A stretch of 64,000 nt of DNA from Acidimicrobiia bacterium (GCA_041393965.1 JAWKJB010000001.1:496001-560000); one strand, 5' to 3'. Positions 35,625 through 44,143 are shown, counted from the first letter of the stretch. Program-made: numbers and translations. Notes: a model not told the origin generated them from the letters alone.

Positions 35625-36428
35625 ATGCTCGTGACGGACCCTTCACAGGTCTACACGATGCCGCTCATCGTTGGTCCGGTGTTCGATCGGCAAGCACGGC
35701 CGGGCCGGGTCTACTGGAGGCTCGAGACGCTGGCGGCTTCGTTCCGTACTGACCGCGACGCAGTTCTGCCCCTGGTGCCCGACTGTTTCGAAGTCCCGCA
35801 AGATCCGATGATCACGATCAGCTTCGGTGACTACGACCAGGTCGACTTCATGGCGGGCGGAGGGTATCGGGTCGCCTACGCCGGCGTCTCTGCCCGATTC
35901 GAGGGCGAGGAAACCGTCGACGGCCTCCACATTCTCGTGATGTGGGAGAACGAGACCCTTCCGATCGTGACCGGCCGGGAGTTGATCGGGATTCCCAAGA
36001 TGCACGCTGACATCTCCCCGATTCGCGGGGTGGTTGACGACACATTCCGGGCGACCGCTGCCGTCTGGGGCCACGAGGTGATGCGGATCGAGGCGACCAC
36101 ATTCCGCAAGCAGAATGTGGTTGTGAGGAGAACCGCTCAGAAGAGGGTCAACTCCGTACCGTGGCTTGGCTACAAGTACATCGCCTCGTTCGACGGCCCC
36201 CCTGACGCCGCCTATCCGACGATCGTGTGGAACGAGGCGGAGATCGACGAGCTGTGGTTCGCCGAGCACGCCGAGGTTGGTTTCGGTCACGCAGACGAGG
36301 CTGATCTCGGCCAGCTGGCTGGCATCCCGAGGGTTCTCAGCGGTATCCCCCTTGGGGAGCTGGTCTTCGCCAGTCGCGCCCGAGGGTCGGCCGTCCTTGC
36401 TCTGAATCGATCGCATCGGCTTGAGTAG
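35625..36428 (+). CDS. Acetoacetate decarboxylase-like protein
   Basis: A 267-residue protein of the ADC superfamily. The Schiff-base lysine motif of acetoacetate decarboxylase, ELxGxPK, appears as GRELIGIPKMHADI near residue 124, and the preceding strand YAGVSARFEG ... LHILVMWEN is typical. ADC converts acetoacetate to acetone and CO2; many ADC-like family members instead act on other beta-keto acids. GGGAGGT precedes the ATG at 35625. The longer frame from 35433 would run through the relic toxin genes. Confidence 0.83.
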   Translation: MLVTDPSQVYTMPLIVGPVFDRQARPGRVYWRLETLAASFRTDRDAVLPLVPDCFEVPQDPMITISFGDYDQVDFMAGGGYRVAYAGVSARFEGEETVDGLHILVMWENETLPIVTGRELIGIPKMHADISPIRGVVDDTFRATAAVWGHEVMRIEATTFRKQNVVVRRTAQKRVNSVPWLGYKYIASFDGPPDAAYPTIVWNEAEIDELWFAEHAEVGFGHADEADLGQLAGIPRVLSGIPLGELVFASRARGSAVLALNRSHRLE

Positions 36429-36544
36429 GTCGGGTCCGGCAGCCGATCATGGCCGTTGCGGGCGGCCGTCTGGGATTACTCGCCGGAGCGGTGTGGGTCG
36501 GTCCACGGGACTTATCGGGTATTGGCGGTTACCGTTCTGCGACG

Positions 36545-37549
36545 ATGACCTACCGGGCCTACCGGCCAGACCGTCGCGCGCAACGGCGGCGCTGGTTGTT
36601 GATCATTGTCACCCTCGCTGCGGCCATTGCCGCTGTTGCGTATCTGGTAACGCGCCAGACGGAGCAGCGTGGCGCCGTTGAGTTCTTCGCGGTTGCCGAT
36701 CAAGCGGCCGACCTTCACGCCACAGCAGCCAACGAGCTCGAATCGGCCTTCAAATCGATCGGGGCGACATCGCGCCAGGATCTGTTGAACCGCCTGGAAC
36801 GGATCGTCTCCACAGCGGTCTCGGCGGATGCGCTTCTCGATGTCGAGGTTTCGCAACGAATCGCTCAGGCGTACGGGTCGCTTTCAACGGCGTCGGTGTC
36901 GTGGGTGACCGGTGTCACCGAGGTGCAGCGGGTGCTGGTCGGTCTGATGAACGGTGATCCGGCCGCGGCCGCCACCACTGCGTTGGGGGCGGCACTCGAC
37001 GAACTGCGGGCCGGTGATGCCGCCTATTCCCTCTTCCTGCGGTCTCTGGATGAACCGGTGGACGATGTTGATACATCCGGGTTTGGCCCGATCTCCTACA
37101 TCAAAGCCGAACCCGCCGATCCCATGCTCTACAGTCCAGTGGAGCTGATCCTGTCCGTATCGTCTTCCTACGAGCTTGCTCCACACCACAATGTTGGGGT
37201 GACCGGCCAACTCGATCCTGAACCGGTGGGTGCCCAAGGTGGTGTTCCCGTTGTCCCGTTCTCAGAAACGCTCGGGGTCACGGCCATCGTCACCAACTCG
37301 GGAAACGAAGACGAAGCTGATGTGTTGGTGACGCTCGAGATCGTCAACGCCGACAGCGGCGCGTCCGAAACGGCGACCCGAACAATCGACACGATCCAAG
37401 GCGGGGCCTCCGCGTCGGTTGTCTTCAGCGACCTCCAAGTCGAATCCGACAGCTTGTATCAGATCAAGATCACGGCAACAATCGACGGAGACAGTCGTCC
37501 CGAGGACGATACCTGGGACATACGGTTCATCCGGAGCGGACAAGCATGA
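36545..37549 (+). CDS. Membrane-anchored extracellular protein (334 aa)
   Basis: Basic N-terminus (MTYRAYRPDRRAQRRRWLL), one membrane helix, a helical region of about 150 residues (EFFAVADQAADLHATAANEL ...), then a C-terminal Ig/CARDB-like beta-sandwich (VTAIVTNSGNEDEADVLVTL ... QIKITATIDGD). The orientation is out of the cell. I do not recognise a named family. It overlaps the DUF4446 gene by 4 bp and precedes serS. Confidence 0.68.
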   Translation: MTYRAYRPDRRAQRRRWLLIIVTLAAAIAAVAYLVTRQTEQRGAVEFFAVADQAADLHATAANELESAFKSIGATSRQDLLNRLERIVSTAVSADALLDVEVSQRIAQAYGSLSTASVSWVTGVTEVQRVLVGLMNGDPAAAATTALGAALDELRAGDAAYSLFLRSLDEPVDDVDTSGFGPISYIKAEPADPMLYSPVELILSVSSSYELAPHHNVGVTGQLDPEPVGAQGGVPVVPFSETLGVTAIVTNSGNEDEADVLVTLEIVNADSGASETATRTIDTIQGGASASVVFSDLQVESDSLYQIKITATIDGDSRPEDDTWDIRFIRSGQA

Positions 37550-37992
37550 ACGATGCGGCCCTCGTGATCGCTGTGATCGCGATCGTCGGTGCACTCCTCG
37601 CCGTTGTGCAGGTTCAGGGGATGCGGCGACGCATCGACTCGGTTCCGACCGATGGTGACTTCGTTGGGATGCTTCAGCGTGTCTCGTCGACGACGGAAGC
37701 GAACCAGTCGCGTGTCGCTGACCTCATCGAGCGGGTCGGTGCCCTCGAAGGCAGGCTCCCATACGCCATCAGCTATATCGGTGTCGTGGCGTACGACGCC
37801 TTCGGGAACATCGCCGGGAACCAGTCGCGGTCGATCGCACTGTTGAACCAGCGAGGGGATGGCCTCATGATCACGCTGCTCGTTGCCCGCGACGAGACGG
37901 TGTTCTTCACCAAGCAGGTGACCGGCGGGCGGGGGGCGCAGGAGCTCTCGCCCGAGGAGGCCGCAGCCGTGGATCGGGCTCTCGGTCGGTAA
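37546..37992 (+). CDS. DUF4446 family protein
   Basis: A 148-residue protein with an N-terminal membrane helix, a coiled coil (SSTTEANQSRVADLIERVGALEGR) and the conserved DUF4446 block YIGVVAYDAFGNIAGNQSRSIALL followed by GDGLMITLLVARDETVFFTK. The family is widespread in Firmicutes and Actinobacteria with unknown function. Start codon overlaps the upstream stop. Confidence 0.9.
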   Translation: MNDAALVIAVIAIVGALLAVVQVQGMRRRIDSVPTDGDFVGMLQRVSSTTEANQSRVADLIERVGALEGRLPYAISYIGVVAYDAFGNIAGNQSRSIALLNQRGDGLMITLLVARDETVFFTKQVTGGRGAQELSPEEAAAVDRALGR

Positions 37993-38003
37993 CCTGCACA
38001 TCC

Positions 38004-39263
38004 ATGATCGATGTTGCGCTCCTCCGTTCTGACCGCGAGTCACTGATCGCTTCCCTCGACCGTCGAGGATGCGAATTCGACCTTGTGGCCCTTTCAGATC
38101 TCGACGAGCGCAGACGCGTCGTGCGAGCGCGCGCCGAGGAGCTCCGTGCGCAACAGAAGGCTGCCGGTAAGGAGATAGCGACGCTCGAAGGGGAGGCGAA
38201 GTCTGAAGCGGTCGGTGCGGTGTCTGGACTTGCGGAGCAGTACAAGGGCCTCATCGAGGAAGCGGACACGCTCGACGCGGAGTTCGACGCCATCTGGGTA
38301 CAGCTGCCGAACATGACCGATCCGTCGGCTGCCGACGGCCTTGACGAAGACGACGCCGTCGAGATCAAGCGGGTCGGCACGCCCCCGACCTTCGGGTTCG
38401 AACCGATGGACCATGTCGAGCTGGGTGCCCGGTTGGGTGTTCTCGATGTCGAGCGTGCCGCGAAGGTGTCGGGGTCGCGATTCGGTTTCGTGCTCGGCGG
38501 TCTGGCGATGATCGAGTTTGCGCTGGTGCGTTACGCCATGGATGCGCTCATCCCGCACGGGTTCACCCCCGTGGTCCCGCCGGTCCTTGTTCGTGAGAGC
38601 GCCCTGTACGGCACAGGCTTTTTCCCCGGTGACGCAGAGCAGGTGTACGCGATTCCCGGTGACGACCTGTTCCTGGTCGGCACCTCCGAAGTGCCGATCG
38701 CGGCGTTCCACCAGGATGAGATCTTCGATGCCGACCAGCTCCCGCTGCGCTACGCCGGCTATTCGACCTGTTTCCGGCGCGAGGCAGGGACCTACGGCAA
38801 GGACACGCGGGGAATCTTCCGCGTCCATCAGTTCGACAAGGTCGAGATGTTCTCGTTCGTGCATCCCGACCAGAGTGCTTCTGAACACGAGTTTCTCCTC
38901 GAGCGCGAAGAGGAGCTGCTCAGCGGTCTCGAACTCCCGTATCGGGTCGTCAATGTGGCGGCGGGGGATCTGGGTTCCTCTGCGGCCAAGAAGTACGACA
39001 TCGAGGCCTGGTTCCCGTCACAGGACCGGTATCGCGAGGTGACCTCCACCTCCAACACGACCGATTATCAGAGCCGCCGACTCAAGATCAGGTTTCGTGC
39101 CGAGTCGGGGAACGAGTTCGTGCACACGCTCAACGGCACCGCGATCGCTGTCGGCAGGACCCTGATTGCGCTCATGGAGAACCATCAGCAACCCGATGGC
39201 TCGATCCGCATTCCGACTGCGCTGGTCGCCTATACCGGCTTCGACCGCCTCGCCGGGCCGTAG
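38004..39263 (+). CDS. serS: Seryl-tRNA synthetase
   Basis: A 419-residue class II synthetase. The N-terminal 105 residues form the long antiparallel coiled-coil arm that holds the long variable arm of tRNA-Ser. Class II motif 2 is FRREAGTYGKDTRGIFRVHQF, split here as CFRREAGTYGKDTRGIF and RVHQFDKVEMF; motif 3 is LNGTAIAVGRTLIALMENHQ. It lies 2-10 kb from the four tRNA-Ser genes of this window, including those with unusual arrays. Confidence 0.96.
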   Translation: MIDVALLRSDRESLIASLDRRGCEFDLVALSDLDERRRVVRARAEELRAQQKAAGKEIATLEGEAKSEAVGAVSGLAEQYKGLIEEADTLDAEFDAIWVQLPNMTDPSAADGLDEDDAVEIKRVGTPPTFGFEPMDHVELGARLGVLDVERAAKVSGSRFGFVLGGLAMIEFALVRYAMDALIPHGFTPVVPPVLVRESALYGTGFFPGDAEQVYAIPGDDLFLVGTSEVPIAAFHQDEIFDADQLPLRYAGYSTCFRREAGTYGKDTRGIFRVHQFDKVEMFSFVHPDQSASEHEFLLEREEELLSGLELPYRVVNVAAGDLGSSAAKKYDIEAWFPSQDRYREVTSTSNTTDYQSRRLKIRFRAESGNEFVHTLNGTAIAVGRTLIALMENHQQPDGSIRIPTALVAYTGFDRLAGP

Positions 39264-39273
39264 TCGTGCCCTG

Positions 39274-39906
39274 ATGAGCAACGGAACCGTCTTCGGCGGC
39301 ATCGCCGATCGCTACGACCGGCTGAATGCGGTCCTGTCGCTCGGCCGGGACCAGATGTGGCGTCGTGCGGTGGCGGCAAGGCTTCCCCGTGGCCGCGTCC
39401 TCGACCTCGGTGCCGGCACCGGAGCGGCCAACGAGGTGCTTGCTCCGAGAGAGACGGTGGCGCTCGATCCCGCACCGGAGATGTTGCGCCTCAACGAGGC
39501 GCATGATCGTATCCTCGCTGTGGGGGAGCACCTTCCGTTTCGGGATGAGACCTTCGATGCGGTGTTCTCCGCATATGTGTTTCGCAACCTCGATTCTGTC
39601 GATGCGACGATGCGCGAGATCGCGAGGGTTCTGCGCCCTCGCGGGATGGCAGGGATCGTCGATCTCGGCCGGCCCGTCGGCAGGGCCGCTGCCCGCGTGC
39701 ATCGCGTCGGGACGGCCGTGGTGCTTCCCTTGGCGGGAATGACGATCGGCGCGCGTGACGAGTACCGGTATCTGCATGAGAGCCTCGACAAGCACCCGGC
39801 ACCTGAAGTTCTGCTCGCCGACAGTCCGCTCGAGTTGGTGCACACATGGCGGATGGGGCCGCTCGGATTCGTGTGGGGTGCGATCCTGTGCAAGCAGGCG
39901 GTGTGA
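39274..39906 (+). CDS. menG: Demethylmenaquinone / ubiE-type methyltransferase
   Basis: A 210-residue SAM-dependent methyltransferase. The start FGGIADRYDRLNAVLSLGRDQMWRR is the UbiE/MenG signature; motif I is VLDLGAGTGAANE, post-II is FDAVFSAYVFRNLDSVDATM, and the C-terminus GPLGFVWGAILCKQ is typical of the family. It methylates demethylmenaquinone in the last step of menaquinone synthesis. No other men genes are present. Confidence 0.88.
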   Translation: MSNGTVFGGIADRYDRLNAVLSLGRDQMWRRAVAARLPRGRVLDLGAGTGAANEVLAPRETVALDPAPEMLRLNEAHDRILAVGEHLPFRDETFDAVFSAYVFRNLDSVDATMREIARVLRPRGMAGIVDLGRPVGRAAARVHRVGTAVVLPLAGMTIGARDEYRYLHESLDKHPAPEVLLADSPLELVHTWRMGPLGFVWGAILCKQAV

Positions 39907-39924
39907 ATAGCCAGCGGTTGGGGA

Positions 39925-40196
39925 CCGTGCACCCCGCCCTCGAGTGTTCAGCCGGTGGCGCGTTCTGGTTGATCGACTCGTCCGAAGCCACCCCGACGCA
40001 CCCAGAGCACATCGCTTAGGGCTGCTTCCTTCCGGACCTGACCCGGTTCACGACGCTCCGCCGCACCGGGACCCCGTTGTCAACATCAATCGAACCAGTG
40101 CTTGACCCACTGACCTTGCACTCTCAGGCGGGGAGTTCAGCTCCGCATGAAGAGGGTTTCGGATGCAGGGCACCCCTAGCGCCCCACCTAGCACGG
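39925..40196 (-). ncRNA. ffs: Large-type signal recognition particle RNA (with Alu domain)
   Basis: On the minus strand the S domain carries the signature GGTCAGGTCCGGAAGGAAGC followed by AGCCCTAA (Ffh-binding helix 8). Some 150 nt upstream lies CGTGCTAGGTGGGG then GGGGTGCCCTGCAT, which closely matches the 5' Alu domain of the Bacillus subtilis scRNA. The ends CCGTGC (40191-40196) and GCACGG (39925-39930) pair, closing a 272-nt molecule, essentially the length of the large bacterial SRP RNA. This is larger than the roughly 80-110 nt RNA typical of studied actinobacteria. Confidence 0.88.
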
Positions 40197-40472
40197 TTGC
40201 CGCGATGGTATCAGGGGTGTCGGGTTGACGGCTCGCGGCAGGCGCCGTTCCCACCATCGCCGCGACGGAGCCGGTCGGTACCATGATCGACGATTCGGTA
40301 TCGGAGGAATCTCGCGTTGCGGAGGGAGAGGGATTTGAACCCTAAAGTCTCGACCCGACGAGCGCGTGAGCTCGCGAATACGCGAACAATGAGTCGTGGA
40401 ACGGCAAGCGACAGCGCAGCTCGTCACCCACGTTCACAATGGGCGATTCTCGAGGGGAGCCTCGCGTGGGCA

Positions 40473-41804
40473 GTGTCCCGTTGAGTGGTGTAAATGAGGT
40501 TGTGCCTCTCAGCGGTTGTTTGTCATGTTAGGCGGCGGGTAGTTCTGGTGTGTAGGGCGCGTTGACCTCCTGTGGTGGTTGTCCGACGGCCCAGGATCCT
40601 TCTGAGAGGTAGCGGCGTTCGGTGTCGCCATTCGTCGTGGGTTTCGTTTCAGCACGGCACCGACGAGGCGATCACGGATTCGTCGTTGGGGAAGATTCCT
40701 ACGACTTGGAACGACGTTTGATCTCTTGCTGACCCGCTCGAGTGGGTTTGTTATGGCATCTTGACCAGTGTGGTTGCGGGAACTCTGCATACGCTAGACA
40801 TCGTGTTCCGCATCGGTGAGGAAGCCCGGCAGCCACATATCGGGTTTCGAGCATCGAGGCGACCTGCCGAGTTGGGTACGAGCGATTCGGGTCTGGTTGT
40901 ACGAAGATGGTCCGCACGTTGCTCCGATCATCTGTTTGTCCTGGGGATGTGAGCTATCAGGCAGGCACAGATGCCTTTGCATCGTTGCCACGCTGCGCCT
41001 GGAACACTCGCCCGATGGCGTTTTTGAGTCCGGGTGGGCGTCTTGAATCACGAGTTGACACCGCCAAGACCCCTGTCTTTTAACGATCGCAGGAACTGGG
41101 TCCAAAACACCTCGTCTTCTGAATCGCCAACATCGAGCCCAACACTTCCTGTTTCCGTCCGAAGCGACACTGGCTGCGATCACTACAGCCCTTGACACGA
41201 CGTGGTGATCGACGCAGGCTTGACATAGTACGAGATATACGTATGGGAATCCCAGGTGATCCAGTGACCGGGTACGGAACACGGCAATGCGTTGGTCGAT
41301 CTCGCCCAGATACGACGACAGTGGATTTCGACACCCCGGTGTCACACCGGAGCGCTGACGAGATCAATCTCTCGTCGAGGTGCCCGTGACATACGCTGTC
41401 ATAATCACCGCACAGGGCCTTGTCGACCCGGCGGCGGGTTCAAGAAGCGACGGAAGAACGACCCGCCTGCAGCTTCGATCCGCAAACCCGACATCGCCTG
41501 CCTGAGTCGACAAGGCACGCTCACGGGTCCCGTTGCGATAATTCGAACAGACTCGTGTTCGCGCCGGCACCGATCTGGCAGTCACCTCGGCTCGATCAGG
41601 TCCTGGAGCGTTGTTCTAAAAGGCCCGAACAGCTCTTTGGTGCCGTCATCACCGAAACGTGCAAGCACATCAGCAAACGTTGAGGCATCATCATGGCGGG
41701 TCATCGTGTATCTCCTTACGAGCTCGTGGATGAACTCGCTGAGAGTCACACGGTGACCCCTTCAAGAAAAGGACCTACCCAATTTCCACCACTTCACGGG
41801 ACAC
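40473..41804 (-). mobile_element. Decayed IS256-family insertion sequence
   Basis: A 1332-bp element bounded by imperfect inverted repeats: left GTGTCCCGTTGAGTGGTGTA (40473-), right, read on the minus strand, GTGTCCCGTGAAGTGGTGGA (ending 41804); about 19 of 23 bases agree. Size and internal transposase remnant fit the IS256/mutator group. I see no clear 8-9 bp target duplication, so it is old or one flank was later altered. Its left end abuts the point where the tRNA 3' end of a repeat unit would begin. Confidence 0.88.
40528..41704 (-). pseudogene. IS256-type transposase, frameshifted
   Basis: Successive minus-strand fragments in changing frames match the order of an IS256 transposase: YRNGTRERALSTQAGDVG, FFPSLLEP-like segment, VIMTAYVTGTSTR, LVSALRCDTGVSKSTV, FPYVYL, HHVVSRAVVIAASVASDGNR, VQLVIQDAH-like LVIQDAH, TNPLERV, VGIFPND, NETHDEW, ERRYLSEGSWAVG and a TAA at 40528. 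Frameshifts and in-frame stops between them (for example after SKS near 40700) show that it is inactive. Probable original start ATG 41704, original length about 390 codons, normal for the family. Confidence 0.88.
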
Positions 41805-42190
41805 ATACCAGAATCCCGATGGTGATGAGTCGTGCACTACGAATCAGCATCGCAGTGGGTCACTCACATTCACAGTCGGTGATTCTCGAGGGGAGCCTCG
41901 CGTGGGCGGAGGGAGAGGGATTTGAACCCTAAAGTCGCAACCATCCTCCACCTGACAGTCACGAGCGGGGCGTCCGATGAGTCGTACAACCCGAATCGAC
42001 ATCGCAGCCCGTCACCCACGTTCACAAAGGGCGATTCTCAATTTGGGGCCCCACGTGGCGGAGGGAGAGGGATTTGAACCCTAAAGTCTCGACCATCCTC
42101 CACGCTGAAGACCAACCGCTCGAGGCGTGGCGAACGGTGGTACCGGGTGCTCAGGTTGGCAGTCGGTGATTCTCAGATGGGGCCCCGCGT

Positions 42191-42274
42191 TGGCGGAGGG
42201 AGAGGGATTTGAACCCTCGATGCGTTTCCGCATACACGCTTTCCAGGCGTGCGACAGCAGACTATACGCCCTCA
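42191..42274 (-). tRNA. tRNA-Ser(GGA), 5' quarter abnormal
   Basis: From the anticodon arm onward this is a good serine tRNA: stem-loop CACGCCTGGAAAGCGTG (anticodon GGA), variable arm ATGCGGAAACGCAT, T-arm GAGGGTTCAAATCCCTC, acceptor strand TCCCTCC, discriminator G and encoded CCA at 42191-42193. The 5' part does not fit: where GGAGGGA and a D-arm with GG should be, the sequence reads TGAGGGCGTATAGTCTGCTG, leaving mismatches at both ends of the acceptor stem and no clear D-loop. Either a decayed copy or a damaged gene. Its 5' end lies 11 bp from the divergent tadA start. Confidence 0.7.
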
Positions 42275-42285
42275 GATGGGAGAAA

Positions 42286-42759
42286 GTGGAAGACCAGGTA
42301 GCGGCCTACGACGAGGCGATGCGGGTCGCGCTCGGTGAGGCACGAAGAGCCCCCGAACATGGGGACATTCCGATCGGTGCGGTGTTGGTCGACGGTGCCG
42401 GAGGCATCGTTGCCGCCGACCGGAACCGTCGGGAACAGCTCGGGGACGCTACTGCTCACGCCGAGATGCTCGTGCTTTCGGCTCGGTCTCGTGAGCTCGG
42501 GGATTGGCGCCTCATCAACCACACCCTCGTCGTGACGGTTGAACCCTGCGCGATGTGCGCGATGGCGGCGGTGTGGGCACGGGTGGACAGGATCGTGTAC
42601 GGAGCCGCCGACCTCAAGGCTGGTGCGGTGTGGTCGCTGTACAACATCCCCCAGGACGAGCGCCTGAACCACCAGATCGAGGTAACGGCCGGAGTCCGGG
42701 AAGCCGAATGCCGCGCGCTCATCGCCGACTTCTTCGAGGCAAAGCGTTCCGGCCGGTAG
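42286..42759 (+). CDS. tadA: tRNA-specific adenosine deaminase
   Basis: A 157-residue zinc deaminase that converts the wobble A34 of tRNA-Arg(ACG) to inosine. Zinc/active-site motifs: HAEM in DATAHAEMLVLS (His and catalytic Glu) and PCAMC in VTVEPCAMCAMAAV. The GTG at 42286 (VEDQVAAYDEAMRVALGEAR) is preceded by GGGAGAAA; the longer frame from 42127 would translate the antisense of the tRNA. The matching substrate, tRNA-Arg(ACG), is encoded at 63373. Confidence 0.9.
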   Translation: MEDQVAAYDEAMRVALGEARRAPEHGDIPIGAVLVDGAGGIVAADRNRREQLGDATAHAEMLVLSARSRELGDWRLINHTLVVTVEPCAMCAMAAVWARVDRIVYGAADLKAGAVWSLYNIPQDERLNHQIEVTAGVREAECRALIADFFEAKRSGR

Positions 42760-42817
42760 GTTCACGCGTACCCAGGGTTCCCGTTCAACTAAAAGGTACG
42801 CGCACGCCCACAGAACG
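42760..42817 (+). repeat. 58-bp dispersed repeat, copy 2
   Basis: Begins one base after the tadA stop. Core CGTACCCAGGGTTCCCGTTC then AACTAAAAGGTAC and the CCCACAGAACG end. Lies 43 bp before tRNA-Ser(CGA). Identical core to copy 1; the middle GCGCACG differs from copies 3 and 4. Confidence 0.9.
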
Positions 42818-42860
42818 GGGCTGCTCTGGACGATCGTACCCCGGTACACTCGCTCACTCT

Positions 42861-42950
42861 GGAGGGGTGACAGAGCGGACGAATGTGACGGTCTCGAAAA
42901 CCGTTGGGCCTTCCGGGGTCCCGAGGGTTCAAATCCCTCCCCCTCCGCCA
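42861..42950 (+). tRNA. tRNA-Ser(CGA)
   Basis: A class II tRNA of 90 nt including encoded CCA: acceptor GGAGGGG/CCCCTCC, discriminator G, D-arm with GAGCGGACG, anticodon loop CTCGAAA giving CGA, long variable arm, T-arm GAGGGTTCAAATCCCTC. The minihelix array starts directly at its 3' end. Confidence 0.96.
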
Positions 42951-43548
42951 CGCGAGGCTCTCCTCAAGAATCACCCATTGTCAATGTGGGTGACGAGCTG
43001 CGATGTCGCATCTGCATTGCACGACTATCCAGCGGCTCCAGTTCTGACTGTCTGGCGGAGGATGGTTGCGACTTTTGGGGTCTTCAAATCCCCTCCCCCT
43101 CCGCCACACGAGGCCTCCTCAAGAATCACCCATTGTCACCGGGTGATTTGAGCTGATGCTTTCTGATTCGTACAGACTGACCCATCGAAGGCCTGCTCAG
43201 ACTGTCTGGCGAGATGGTTGCACTTTGGGGTTCAAATCCCTCCCTCCGCCACGAGGCCTCCTCAAAATCACCCATAATCAATGTGGGTGACGAGCTGCGT
43301 GCTGATTCGTATTGCACGACTCATCGAAGGCTCCGTTCGTGACTGTCTGGCGGAGGATGGTTGCGACTTTGGGGTTCAAATCCCTCCCCCTCCGCCACAC
43401 GAGGCTCTCCTCAAGAATCACCCATAATCAATGTGGGTGACGAGCTGCGCTGCCGATTCGTATTGCACGACTCATCGAAGGCTCCGTTCGTGACTGTCTG
43501 GCGGAGGATGGTTGCGACTTTGGGGTTCAAATCCCTCCCCCTCCGCCA
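42951..43548 (+). repeat. tRNA-Ser(CGA) minihelix repeat array
   Basis: Four tandem units of 156, 145, 146 and 151 bp, each ending in CCA at 43106, 43251, 43397 and 43548. The last about 50 bases of each unit are GGCGGAGGATGGTTGCGACT then T-arm GGGGTTCAAATCCC and CCCCCTCCGCCA; GGCGGAGG pairs with CCTCCGCC, so an acceptor stem plus T-arm (minihelix) without D, anticodon or variable arms can form (43054-43106, 43349-43397, 43500-43548; the second copy is degraded by small deletions). The spacer carries TCACCCA...TGGGTGA and GAAGGCTCCGTTCGTGACTG. Not protein coding. Confidence 0.9.
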
Positions 43549-43636
43549 CACGGACTCACCACTGGCATTCCCGACTCCTATATAGTGGAAACCCAAGAGG
43601 TTTGGTGCGAGGCACCAAGAAGACGAAGGGAAATCC

Positions 43637-44014
43637 ATGCCGCTGTTCAACCTGTTCTGGACCATGCTCTGGTTCTTCATGTTTGTCATCTGGATCTGGC
43701 TGCTGATCACGATCTTCAGCGACATCTTCCGCAACAAGGAGATGAGCGGCTGGGTCAAGGCGCTCTGGGTCCTCTTCGTGATCATCCTGCCGCTGCTGGG
43801 AACGCTCATCTACATCATCGTCAATGGCAACTCGATGCATGAACGGGCAATGCAGCAGGCGGCTGACCAAGAGAAGGCGGCGCGTAAGTACATTCAAGAA
43901 GCTGCCGGAGGGGGAGGAACCGCCGACGAGCTCGCGAAGCTCGCCGATCTTCGCGACAAGGGTGTGATCTCGAGTGCCGAGTTTGATACCCAGAAGGCAA
44001 AGTTGCTCTCCTAG
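43637..44014 (+). CDS. PLDc_N plus SHOCT domain membrane protein
   Basis: A 125-residue protein. Two membrane spans (FWTMLWFFMFVIWIWLLITI and ALWVLFVIILPLLGTLIYII) with the PLDc_N pattern between them (SDIFRNKEMSGWVKALW), a charged helix, and a C-terminal SHOCT motif (ADELAKLADLRDKGVISSAE then FDTQKAKLL). SHOCT domains mediate oligomer contacts. AAGGGAAA precedes the ATG. Function unknown. Confidence 0.85.
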   Translation: MPLFNLFWTMLWFFMFVIWIWLLITIFSDIFRNKEMSGWVKALWVLFVIILPLLGTLIYIIVNGNSMHERAMQQAADQEKAARKYIQEAAGGGGTADELAKLADLRDKGVISSAEFDTQKAKLLS

Positions 44015-44143
44015 AGGGAGACTTGTTCGCAAAGGCAGGAGGAGCGCCGGCCGGCGCTCCTCTTCCGCGCCGCAGCCAACGCTGGGATTCGGCGCGCCGG
44101 AAGGAAATACTCGCTCGGCACACCCAAGTACCCTTGCGCATCT

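Larger units (their letters stand above)
40317..42190 (-). repeat. tRNA-Ser(GGA) minihelix repeat array, interrupted by an IS element
   Basis: Reading on the minus strand downstream of tRNA-Ser(GGA), units end at 42056, 41904 and 40317 (first periods 135 and 152 bp). Each unit ends in GGGTTCAAATCCCTCTCCCT and CCGC, the T-arm and acceptor 3' strand of this tRNA, preceded in two copies by GTGGAGGATGG, which can pair with CCTCCGC. The spacer shows the shared motifs CGCGAGGCTCC, GAATC(A/G)CC, GTGACGAGCTGCGCTGTCG and CACGACTCAT. A decayed IS256-type element (40473-41804) splits the third and fourth units. Contains no protein-coding gene. Confidence 0.85.

Noticed and set aside
41690..43420. Small proteins with the string GEGFEPS or GFKSLPLR in the repeat region
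   Set aside because: These are translations of tRNA-Ser T-arm sequence on either strand, a well-known annotation artefact.
42951..43548. CRISPR array
   Set aside because: The units are about 150 bp, both repeat and spacer parts are conserved between units, and the repeated end is a tRNA 3' fragment; there are no unique spacers and no cas genes.
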